This document shows, in pieces, positions 1 through 5,917 of a stretch of DNA of 64,000 nt. The position numbers were made by a program, and so were the translations under genes. Every line of letters starts with the position of its first letter. The stretch's first letter is position 1. Source of the DNA: G11 sp947167445 (GTDB taxonomy: Bacteria; Bacillota; Clostridia; Lachnospirales; Lachnospiraceae); NCBI GenBank assembly GCA_947167445.1, contig CAMVID010000002.1, positions 62,001-126,000 of the forward strand. Direction: 5' to 3'. Below the pieces are notes generated by a model. The model was not told the DNA's origin. It saw only the letters and a program-made list of their open reading frames with translations, and made no database searches.

Positions 1-874
1 GGACACAGACACCAAGGAAATGCCTCCCTGCATGATTCTTAAGAGCGACGGCGCTTCACTTTACAACACAACTGATTTGGCTACAATTCAGCAGAGGGTT
101 GAGGACTTCAAGCCCTCACGTATCATTTACCTTACAGACAAGAGGCAGGAGCTGTACTTCGAGCAGGTATTCCGCTGCGCAAAGAAGACAAAGCTCTGCC
201 CTGAGGATACAGACCTTTTCCACATCGGCTTCGGTACCGTAAACGGCAAGGACGGAAAACCTTATAAGACCCGTTCCGGCGGAGTTCCCAAGCTTCAGGA
301 TCTTATTGAGGAGATTACTGAGGAAATGCTTCGCAAGATTAAGGAGAACAACGAGTCCAAGGGATATAATGCCACTGAGGAAGAGGCAAAGAAGACCGCT
401 GATATCGTAGGTATCGCTGCAATCAAGTACGGCGACCTTTCTAACCAGCCTGCAAAGGATTATGTTTTTGACGTAGACAGATTCACATCCTTTGAGGGTG
501 ATACCGGTCCCTACATTCTTTACACCATCGTTCGTATCAAGTCTATTCTCGCAAGATACGCGGAGAATGGCGGAAAGGCTTCAAAGGACAATCTTAACGG
601 AGTCTACGGCGAGGCAGAGAAGGATTTGATGAAGGCTTTGACAGCTTTCCATGGAACACTTGAGGCTGCTGCTGCAGAGTGCGCCCCCAACAAGATCTGT
701 GCATTTATCTATGATCTTGCCAATGCATTTAACCACTTCTATCACGAGACTCAGATTCTTTCTGAGACAGATGAAACTAAGAAGGCAGGCCTTATTGCCA
801 TGCTCGTTCTTGTAAAAGAAGTGCTTGAAACCTGCATTGACCTTTTGGGATTTGAGGCACCCGAGCGTATGTAA
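1..874 (+). CDS. argS: Arginyl-tRNA synthetase, C-terminal part (5' end outside window)
   Basis: Class I aminoacyl-tRNA synthetase that charges tRNA-Arg in the cytoplasm. Only the last ~290 residues are here; the reading frame is open from base 2, so the gene starts upstream. Visible are the SDGASLYNTTDLA segment of the catalytic core, the KTRSGG stretch that replaces the KMSKS loop in many ArgS proteins, and a C-terminal helical DALR anticodon-binding region beginning near FTSFEGDTGPYILYT, followed by a family-typical ending. The stop is followed 7 bases later by a GGAGG for the next gene, so the two are probably co-transcribed. Identification is secure. Confidence 0.95.
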   Translation, partial: DTDTKEMPPCMILKSDGASLYNTTDLATIQQRVEDFKPSRIIYLTDKRQELYFEQVFRCAKKTKLCPEDTDLFHIGFGTVNGKDGKPYKTRSGGVPKLQDLIEEITEEMLRKIKENNESKGYNATEEEAKKTADIVGIAAIKYGDLSNQPAKDYVFDVDRFTSFEGDTGPYILYTIVRIKSILARYAENGGKASKDNLNGVYGEAEKDLMKALTAFHGTLEAAAAECAPNKICAFIYDLANAFNHFYHETQILSETDETKKAGLIAMLVLVKEVLETCIDLLGFEAPERM

Positions 875-893
875 GGCCCTCGGAGGTTAAACT

Positions 894-1085
894 ATGAAAG
901 GGAAGAAAATGCAAAGCAGCTGTGACACCTGTAATAACTACGTCTATGACGAGGATTACGAGTGCTACACATGTGAAATGGATTTGGATGAGGATGAGAT
1001 GGCAAAGTTTTTGTCATCTTCTCATTTTGAGTGCCCCTATTACACACCCGGGGACGAATATCTGGTGGTAAGACACCAAATGTAA
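894..1085 (+). CDS. Small cysteine-rich acidic protein (DUF6472-like)
   Basis: A 63-residue protein with a perfect GGAGG at 882-886, 7 bases before the ATG. It has CDTC, a CYTC pair, and a late FECPYY cysteine, separated by an acidic DLDEDEM stretch. This spacing suggests a small metal-binding (zinc-ribbon-like) fold. I recall similar proteins in Lachnospiraceae under the label DUF6472, but that assignment is from memory. An internal ATG at 909 is possible, but the ribosome binding site favours 894. It lies between argS and a peptidase gene with short gaps, which suggests an operon. Function unknown. Confidence 0.75.
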   Translation: MKGKKMQSSCDTCNNYVYDEDYECYTCEMDLDEDEMAKFLSSSHFECPYYTPGDEYLVVRHQM

Positions 1086-1106
1086 TGAATTAAGGAAGTA
1101 TAAATA

Positions 1107-2627
1107 ATGAACCAGACAACCAAAGAGAAACTTGAACTGGTTAACGGCGTGCTTTCCGACGCGGATAAGTACAACCACGCCGTTGCCCTCGTATCCTATG
1201 ACATGGAGACAATTTGTCCTCCCGATGCCATGGAAGAGCAGGGAGAGCTTATGTCGTTCCTCGGCAACAAGCTCTTTCTTCTGATTAAGGATGAAAAGTT
1301 CATCGAGGCCGGTGAATATCTTTATGAGCATAGAGATGAGCTTGGTGAATTTGACAAAGCTCTTGCAGAGCAGCTTCACAGGGACTACAGAAAGATTAAG
1401 AACCTGACCCCCGAGAAACAGCTGGAATTTTCAAGGGTTTACAACAAGGCATTTGTGGATTGGACCAATGCCAGGAAAAACTGCGATTTCTCCATTTTCG
1501 CAGACTCTTTACAGAAGGTTAAAGAGGTTACTTTGGAGGACTTATCCCTTCGTGATAAGGATGAAACCACCAAGAACATGTCCGTTATGGATGAGCTTCT
1601 TAACGATTATGAGAGAGGTATGGGTACCAAAGAGCTTGATGAGTGCTTTGAGCACTGCAAAGAGCGCCTCATTCCCCTTCTTAAGAAGATTCAGGCAAGT
1701 AAGAAGGTTATCCGTACCGACTTTATGCACAGAAAGGTAACCGACGAGCAGCAAAAGAAGATGACGGAATACCTGATGAGCGTCATAAAGTATGACAGAA
1801 ACAGAGGTACCTACGCTTTTTCCGAGCATCCCTTCACCAATTTAATGGCAAAGGATGACGTTCGTATTACCACCCATTTCTACGAGGATGACTTCGCATC
1901 CAACATGTACTCTGTAATTCATGAAGGCGGCCATGCGCTGTTTGAGATGTATCAGCCCGCCGAGAATTTTGAGCATCATATAAACAATGAAAAGACCCTT
2001 GGAATGCACGAGTCAGTTTCCAGAATGTACGAAAACAGAATCGGGCGTTCAAAAAGCTTTGTGCACCTGATTTATCCAAAGGTCTGCGAGATTTTCCCTG
2101 AGGCGATGTGTGATGTTTCAGAGGAAGAGCTGTACGAGGCATTAAATGAGGTAAAACCCTCTCTTATAAGAACTGAGGCTGATGAGTTTACCTATACCTT
2201 CCACATCATAATAAGATATGAGCTTGAGAAGGAAATAATAGCCGGGACCATTGATATTGCGGATCTTCCAAAGAAATGGAACGAAAAGTATGAAGAGTAT
2301 CTTGGAGTGACGCCCACAAACGACAGAGAGGGCATTTTACAGGATGTTCACTGGTCATCCGGCTTTGGCTACTTCCCCACATACTCCATCGGAAACATGT
2401 ACAATTCCATGTATTACAAGTGCATGGATGCTGCAATTGACGTGGATAAGTGCGTAGAAGCAGGTGATTTTGACAAAATTAACGGCTGGATGAAGGAGAA
2501 TGTCTTCAAGAAGGCGGACAGACTCGATCCTGCTGATTGGATTAAAGACATCACGGGCAGAGATTTCACCCCGGATGATTTCTTAGATTATTTGGAAGAG
2601 AAGTATTCGAAAATTTATGAACTCTAA
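1107..2627 (+). CDS. M32 family metallocarboxypeptidase
   Basis: Cytoplasmic zinc carboxypeptidase (Taq carboxypeptidase family), removing C-terminal residues from peptides. The 506 residues match the usual ~500 for M32. All signature blocks are visible in order: DVRITTHFYED, the zinc motif HEGGH (residues 272-276), the third-ligand block GMHESVSR, and the GILQDVHW motif near residue 410. The last bases overlap the start of azlC by 11, implying translational coupling. Its job is probably peptide recycling, with amino acids then handled by the AzlCD exporter next door (inference from context). Confidence 0.93.
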   Translation: MNQTTKEKLELVNGVLSDADKYNHAVALVSYDMETICPPDAMEEQGELMSFLGNKLFLLIKDEKFIEAGEYLYEHRDELGEFDKALAEQLHRDYRKIKNLTPEKQLEFSRVYNKAFVDWTNARKNCDFSIFADSLQKVKEVTLEDLSLRDKDETTKNMSVMDELLNDYERGMGTKELDECFEHCKERLIPLLKKIQASKKVIRTDFMHRKVTDEQQKKMTEYLMSVIKYDRNRGTYAFSEHPFTNLMAKDDVRITTHFYEDDFASNMYSVIHEGGHALFEMYQPAENFEHHINNEKTLGMHESVSRMYENRIGRSKSFVHLIYPKVCEIFPEAMCDVSEEELYEALNEVKPSLIRTEADEFTYTFHIIIRYELEKEIIAGTIDIADLPKKWNEKYEEYLGVTPTNDREGILQDVHWSSGFGYFPTYSIGNMYNSMYYKCMDAAIDVDKCVEAGDFDKINGWMKENVFKKADRLDPADWIKDITGRDFTPDDFLDYLEEKYSKIYEL

Positions 2628-3333
2628 TGCATTTAAAGCCGGATTAAAGGACGGCGTGCCCATCGGACTTGGGTACTTTGCCGTGTCTTTTTCTCTTGGT
2701 ATCATAGCTAAAAAAGCAGGACTTTCTGCAATACAGGGCTTTTTTGCCAGCTTATTTGGTCTGGCAAGTGCCGGAGAATACGTGGTTTTTGTTTTGATGG
2801 CGGCCAAGGCTTCCTATCTTGAAACCTTTGTGGTATCCCTTATTACCAATGCAAGATACCTTCTTATGAGCTGCGCCTTAAGCCAGAAGTTTGACCCTAA
2901 GACGGGGCTTGGACACAGGATTGGTGTGGGCTTTGGTATTACCGACGAGGTTTTCGGAATTACCGTGGGACGACCCGGCAAGATTCAGCCTGCCTACAAC
3001 TACGGTGCCATGGTTTCCTGTGCCCCCGCATGGGCCCTGGGAACGGCTCTCGGCATTGTAGCGGGGGAGATTTTACCAATAAGAGTGGTAAGCGCCCTCA
3101 GCGTTTCATTGTACGGAATGTTTATTGCCATCTTTATTCCCCCTGCAAAGAAGGATAAATTTATGGCGGGCATTATTGTGCTGTGCTTTGCGGCAAGCTA
3201 TATTTTCTCAACACTTGATGTTTTCGCAGGAATTTCGAGCGGAACCAGAACCATCATTCTTACGGTGGTGATTTCCACGGTGGCTGCCCTTATTAAGCCC
3301 GTGAAGGATGAGGAGGTGTGTGATGCAGCATAA
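2617..3333 (+). CDS. azlC: AzlC-like branched-chain amino acid exporter, large subunit
   Basis: Integral membrane protein of 238 residues with the AzlC opening (GLKDGVPIGLGYFAVSFSLGI) and several further hydrophobic segments. AzlC works with the small protein AzlD to export branched-chain amino acids or analogues such as 4-azaleucine. The ATG lies inside the end of the peptidase gene. No other start in this frame sits closer to the peptidase stop. The 3' end overlaps azlD by 11 bases, so the pair is translated together. Confidence 0.9.
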   Translation: MNSNAFKAGLKDGVPIGLGYFAVSFSLGIIAKKAGLSAIQGFFASLFGLASAGEYVVFVLMAAKASYLETFVVSLITNARYLLMSCALSQKFDPKTGLGHRIGVGFGITDEVFGITVGRPGKIQPAYNYGAMVSCAPAWALGTALGIVAGEILPIRVVSALSVSLYGMFIAIFIPPAKKDKFMAGIIVLCFAASYIFSTLDVFAGISSGTRTIILTVVISTVAALIKPVKDEEVCDAA

Positions 3334-3637
3334 TACATACATCTACCTTGGAATTATGGTTCTGACGATTTTCTTAATCAGGGTGCTGCCTTTGACGCTG
3401 ATCAGGAAGGAGATTAAGAATCGCTTTCTGAGATCCTTCCTTTATTATGTGCCCTACGTTACTCTTGCGGTTATGACCTTCCCTGCAATTATGGAGGCGA
3501 CACAGAACCCTATAGCAGGATTGGTGGCTCTTGTACTTGGTATTATTGCGGCTTGCTTCGGCCTTGGATTATTCCCTGTGGCATGCATTTGCTGCGCAGT
3601 GGTTTTCATCCTGGAACTGTTTATTATTCCGATGTAA
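3323..3637 (+). CDS. azlD: AzlD-like branched-chain amino acid exporter, small subunit
   Basis: About 104 residues, three to four hydrophobic helices, with the family's IRVLPLTLI segment near the N-terminus and a proline-rich YYVPYVTLAVMTFPAI. An upstream in-frame ATG at 3308 exists, but an AGGAGG at 3311-3316 lies between the two and is 6 bases from 3323, so 3323 is taken as the start. It is the partner of AzlC. The reading frame ends just before the tRNA promoter. Confidence 0.88.
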   Translation: MQHNTYIYLGIMVLTIFLIRVLPLTLIRKEIKNRFLRSFLYYVPYVTLAVMTFPAIMEATQNPIAGLVALVLGIIAACFGLGLFPVACICCAVVFILELFIIPM

Positions 3638-3665
3638 GAATTTTGCAAATTTTTCCATAAACTTC

Positions 3666-3695
3666 TTGACAAGAGTAGACCTTAAATTGTATACT
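3666..3695 (+). promoter_or_regulatory. Sigma-A promoter for the tRNA-Val/tRNA-Met unit
   Basis: TTGACA at 3666-3671 and TATACT at 3690-3695 with an 18-base spacer. It sits directly upstream of the two tRNA genes. Predicted transcription begins near 3702, immediately before a small hairpin. Confidence 0.8.
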
Positions 3696-3703
3696 AGCAA
3701 AGC

Positions 3704-3721
3704 GGGTTGCAAAAGCGACCC
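3704..3721 (+). other. Leader hairpin before tRNA-Val
   Basis: GGGTTGC, loop AAAA, GCGACCC: seven pairs including one G-U. It would be the first thing transcribed from the promoter and ends 7 bases before the mature tRNA. A matching hairpin precedes tRNA-Thr at 16892. It may guide 5' processing or protect the primary transcript (inference). Confidence 0.6.
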
Positions 3722-3728
3722 AACGAAT

Positions 3729-3801
3729 GGGATCTTAGCTCAGCTGGGAGAGCATCTGCCTTACAAGCAGAGGGTCACAGGTTCGAGCCCTGTAGGTCCC
3801 A
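3729..3801 (+). tRNA. tRNA-Val (anticodon TAC)
   Basis: Full cloverleaf by eye: acceptor GGGATCT/AGGTCCC, D-stem GCTC/GAGC, anticodon stem TCTGC/GCAGA with loop CTTACAA (anticodon TAC), and a T-arm with GGTTCGA. The discriminator base is A; CCA is not encoded. It reads GTA codons and, through wobble, other valine codons. Confidence 0.95.
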
Positions 3802-3835
3802 TTTTTACGGATTTCGATATCGGAATCCGACATAT

Positions 3836-3909
3836 GGCGAGATAGCTCAGTTGGCTAGAGCATGCGGTTCATACCCGCAGTGTCGAGGGTTCGAATCCCC
3901 CTCTCGCTA
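3836..3909 (+). tRNA. tRNA-Met, elongator type (anticodon CAT)
   Basis: Acceptor GGCGAGA/TCTCGCT, anticodon stem TGCGG/CCGCA with loop TTCATAC (anticodon CAT). Position 1-72 is a G-U pair. The initiator features (a C1-A72 mismatch and a run of three G-C pairs in the anticodon stem) are absent, so this is an elongator tRNA-Met. An Ile tRNA with a modified CAT anticodon cannot be fully excluded. CCA is not encoded. Confidence 0.92.
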
Positions 3910-3914
3910 CTAGA

Positions 3915-3946
3915 AAAAGTCCTCAGACATTTGTCTGAGGACTTTT
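3915..3946 (+). terminator. Intrinsic terminator after the tRNA pair
   Basis: AAAAGTCCTCAGAC, loop ATTT, GTCTGAGGACTTTT: a perfect 14-bp stem ending in a T tract. Confidence 0.9.
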
Positions 3947-3951
3947 CTATT

Positions 3952-4075
3952 GCTCGATGGTGGATTCGGCTCGACACTGCGGAGCAGTGTTGAGGGCGCA
4001 CGAGGTCCGGTGGACCTCGGTTTTGCGCCGACCGAGGACCACTTTAGGTGGTCCGAGACCGAATCCCCCTCGAGC
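3952..4075. other. Four-way-junction palindromic element, no ORF supported
   Basis: A 124-base segment that folds into a cloverleaf-like shape. The outer stem is GCTCGA (3952) with TCGAGC (4070), continued by GGATTCGG (3962-3969) with CCGAATCC (4059-4066). Inside are three hairpins: 3970-3994 (CTCGACACTGC with GCAGTGTTGAG), 3995-4029 (GGCGCA and GAGGTCC with GGACCTC and TGCGCC), and 4036-4054 (GGACCAC, loop TTTAG, GTGGTCC). It is not a tRNA: the arms are too long and no anticodon arm of normal size is seen. It could be a structured RNA or a cruciform DNA site. No promoter was found for it, apart from possible read-through of the tRNA terminator. Confidence 0.6.
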
Positions 4076-4078
4076 GTT

Positions 4079-4146
4079 CCTTTCCCCTTTCCCCTTTCCC
4101 CTTCCCCTTTCCCTTTTCCTTTCCCCTTTTCCCTTTTCCTCTTTTT
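4079..4146. repeat. Polypyrimidine tract with G-quadruplex potential on the minus strand
   Basis: About 68 bases made only of C and T, built from loose TTTCCCC and TTTTCCC units. On the minus strand it holds four runs of GGGG separated by 2-3 A residues (4084-4107), the textbook pattern for an intramolecular G-quadruplex, followed by further GGG runs. It separates the junction palindrome from the hairpin array. Open frames across it encode only S/P/F-rich low-complexity sequence and are not credible genes. Confidence 0.75.
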
Positions 4147-4178
4147 TGATGCTTCCTCAACTTGATTTTGGGGTTTCT

Positions 4179-4456
4179 GTGACTAAGTCGAGAATCTTCC
4201 CTTGTTTAGTCACCCGATTCTTGCTTCTTAGAAGTGGCAATTTCAGGGTTCTGTGACTAAGTCAGGAATCTTGCCCCATTTAGTCACCCATTTCTTGCTT
4301 TTTTGTTACTGAGCCGGCTCCTTGCCGGCGTAAATTGCCAAAATCCTGTGACTAAGGAGCAGCTTCCGGCCATTTAAGTCACGCATCTCTCAATTTCCTC
4401 TTTTCAAGAGGAGAAAAGTTGGTGACTAAGACGGGGTTCACGCCAAGTTTAGTCAC
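4179..4456. repeat. Hairpin array copy A (four 35-nt GTGACTAA...TTAGTCAC units)
   Basis: Four units at 4179-4213, 4253-4287, 4348-4382 and 4422-4456. Each is exactly 35 bases: GTGACTAA, a 19-base centre, then TTAGTCAC (the third ends TTAAGTCAC). Start-to-start distances are 74, 95 and 74. The spacers carry their own small hairpins, for example GCCGGC/GCCGGC and CCTCTT/AAGAGG. The last unit overlaps the stop codon of the adjacent nuclease-like gene. A second copy with identical total length and spacing lies at 5535-5812. Confidence 0.9.
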
Positions 4457-5246
4457 AGAAGAGTTCTTTCAGCATTTTCTTGATGCCCATGATATCCAAT
4501 GGGCTATAGCTTGTTTCATATGTGAAAACAAGATTCTTGCCGGGGAATATGCCATTTTCCCTGTACTCATCAAGCTTCAACAGATTCTTTAAAAGATAGT
4601 CGGCATCATCCAAAAGCCCAAAGTGTTCCAAATACATTTCTTTCCTTTTCCTGACGTGAAGGAGAGTGAAATCCGGATATCTTACCTGGCCGTTCTTTAA
4701 TGTCAGGGATTTTTCATAAAAGTAGGGAATTCCTAATTCATAAAGAATATTGGCTATGATGGCCTCTGACTTTGACCTGACCATTTCTCCTCGCTCTGTT
4801 TCATACACTAAATTTTCCGGAAGAAAAGGGCTTGTTTTGACCTTGGAAGCTTGCCATTTTTGTGCATATAATTCGTCGGTAACGATATAGGGAGTGATGA
4901 GTTCCTGACGATAGGAGGAAAGTTTCTGATAAGTTAGATCTGCATTGCTTACAGATAGCAGGCTGATTGCTTGATTCAGACGAGCCAACTCTTCTTTGGC
5001 ATCTTTTAGAAAGCGTTGATTATAGTCTTTAAGTGCAAGCTTGGGGACTATGCTTCGGCTTCCCTTTTTAATATAATCGCCGCTGCTATCTCCGGGCTTA
5101 GTCATAAGATAGTATCTTACTCTATTGTTGCTTGCAGAAATACGCAGATGGCCTTTGGGAAATGGGCCCTTATCCTTCTTAGCTCTTTCAATAGCTTTTT
5201 TGAGCACAGTTTCCCTGTCCTTCATTGTTTTCAAAATTTCATTCAT
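4449..5246 (-). CDS. PD-(D/E)XK nuclease-like protein flanked by hairpin arrays
   Basis: 265 residues. The N-terminal half is basic and helical, with a KGHLRIS...YYLM stretch and a KLALKDYNQRFL segment. The C-terminal half has the order expected of a PD-(D/E)XK fold: SKSE (Glu ~161), GIPYFYEKSLTL, YPDF (Asp ~192), then MYLEHFG (Glu ~207), where His stands in place of the usual Lys. I infer a DNA-acting nuclease, activity untested. The start at 5246 follows AAAGGA by 8 bases; an upstream ATG at 5267 lacks such a site. Its final codons TGT GAC TAA are formed by the repeat unit TTAGTCAC read on the minus strand, so gene and array are physically fused. It is flanked on both sides by the 278-bp repeats. 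Confidence 0.65.
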   Translation of the reverse strand: MNEILKTMKDRETVLKKAIERAKKDKGPFPKGHLRISASNNRVRYYLMTKPGDSSGDYIKKGSRSIVPKLALKDYNQRFLKDAKEELARLNQAISLLSVSNADLTYQKLSSYRQELITPYIVTDELYAQKWQASKVKTSPFLPENLVYETERGEMVRSKSEAIIANILYELGIPYFYEKSLTLKNGQVRYPDFTLLHVRKRKEMYLEHFGLLDDADYLLKNLLKLDEYRENGIFPGKNLVFTYETSYSPLDIMGIKKMLKELFCD

Positions 5247-5534
5247 ACAGTTTTCCTTTCTGTTCATTTAGTAAATGGAAAAACCGACAGAATTTGTCAC
5301 TTGAGCCGCACCCTTTGGCTAGATAATCTCTGATAGATTGATACACCGATTGGTGTATAGAAAAAATAACATATGGAAATGCTTTGCGCAATAAGGTTCC
5401 CGGTTATTTTATAGAAATTTTATAATCTCGCATTATTCCTTTGCCGTTGCTTCAATGACACTGGATCATCAAGGCTGCTGAACCCTCAAGGCTACTAATC
5501 CATCAAGGCCAGTGACCCCCTAATTTCGTATTCT
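5247..5534. other. Upstream region of the nuclease-like gene
   Basis: No gene seen. It holds an inverted repeat ATACACC-GATT-GGTGTAT at 5341-5358, which could be an operator or hairpin in the leader of the minus-strand nuclease gene, an A/T-rich stretch around 5359-5450, and three loose repeats of ATCAAGGC type at 5467-5512. No convincing -35/-10 pair could be fixed. Confidence 0.5.
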
Positions 5535-5812
5535 GTGACTAAGTCGAGAATCTTCCCTTGTTTAGTCACCCAATTCTTGCTTCTTAGAAGTGGCAATTTC
5601 AGGGTTCTGTGACTAAGTTGAGGATTGTCCCCTGCTTAGTCACCTAATTCTTGCTTTTTTGATTCTGAGCCGGCTCCTTGCCGGCGTAAATCGCCAAAAT
5701 CCTGTGACTAAGGAGCAGCTTCCGGCCATTTAAGTCACAATTCTTTCAATTTCCTCTTTTCAAGAGGAGAAGAGTCGGTGACTAAGACGGGGTTCACGCC
5801 AGCCTTAGTCAC
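5535..5812. repeat. Hairpin array copy B
   Basis: Direct repeat of copy A, about 90% identical by eye and the same length. Units are at 5535-5569, 5609-5643, 5704-5738 and 5778-5812, again with 74/95/74 spacing. Units 1 and 3 are identical to their copy A counterparts, while unit 2 differs at about ten of its central bases but keeps both terminal octamers. It ends about 40 bases before the promoter of the hydrolase gene. Confidence 0.9.
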
Positions 5813-5853
5813 AAAAAGAGAGAGCGCACCCAAAATGAGGGCAGAAATACACC

Positions 5854-5882
5854 TTGACATACTACGGCAGACATAGTACGAT
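5854..5882 (+). promoter_or_regulatory. Promoter of the membrane hydrolase gene
   Basis: TTGACA at 5854-5859, 17-base spacer, TACGAT at 5877-5882; the gene begins 35 bases further on. Confidence 0.75.
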
Positions 5883-5917
5883 AGACGAAGTAAAATTATT
5901 TTAGGGAGAATCGTACC

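Noticed and set aside
3950..4256. Open frames of 71 and 99 codons across the junction palindrome and C/T tract
   Set aside because: They translate palindrome and homopyrimidine sequence into low-complexity Ser/Pro/Phe text, and no ribosome site is seen.
4179..4456. CRISPR array
   Set aside because: Units are inverted repeats with variable centres, the spacing is 74/95/74 instead of constant, spacers are the same in both copies, and no cas gene is near.
4449..5812. Insertion sequence with transposase
   Set aside because: No DDE, serine or tyrosine transposase motifs; the protein shows a PD-(D/E)XK-like pattern and the flanks are direct, not inverted, repeats.
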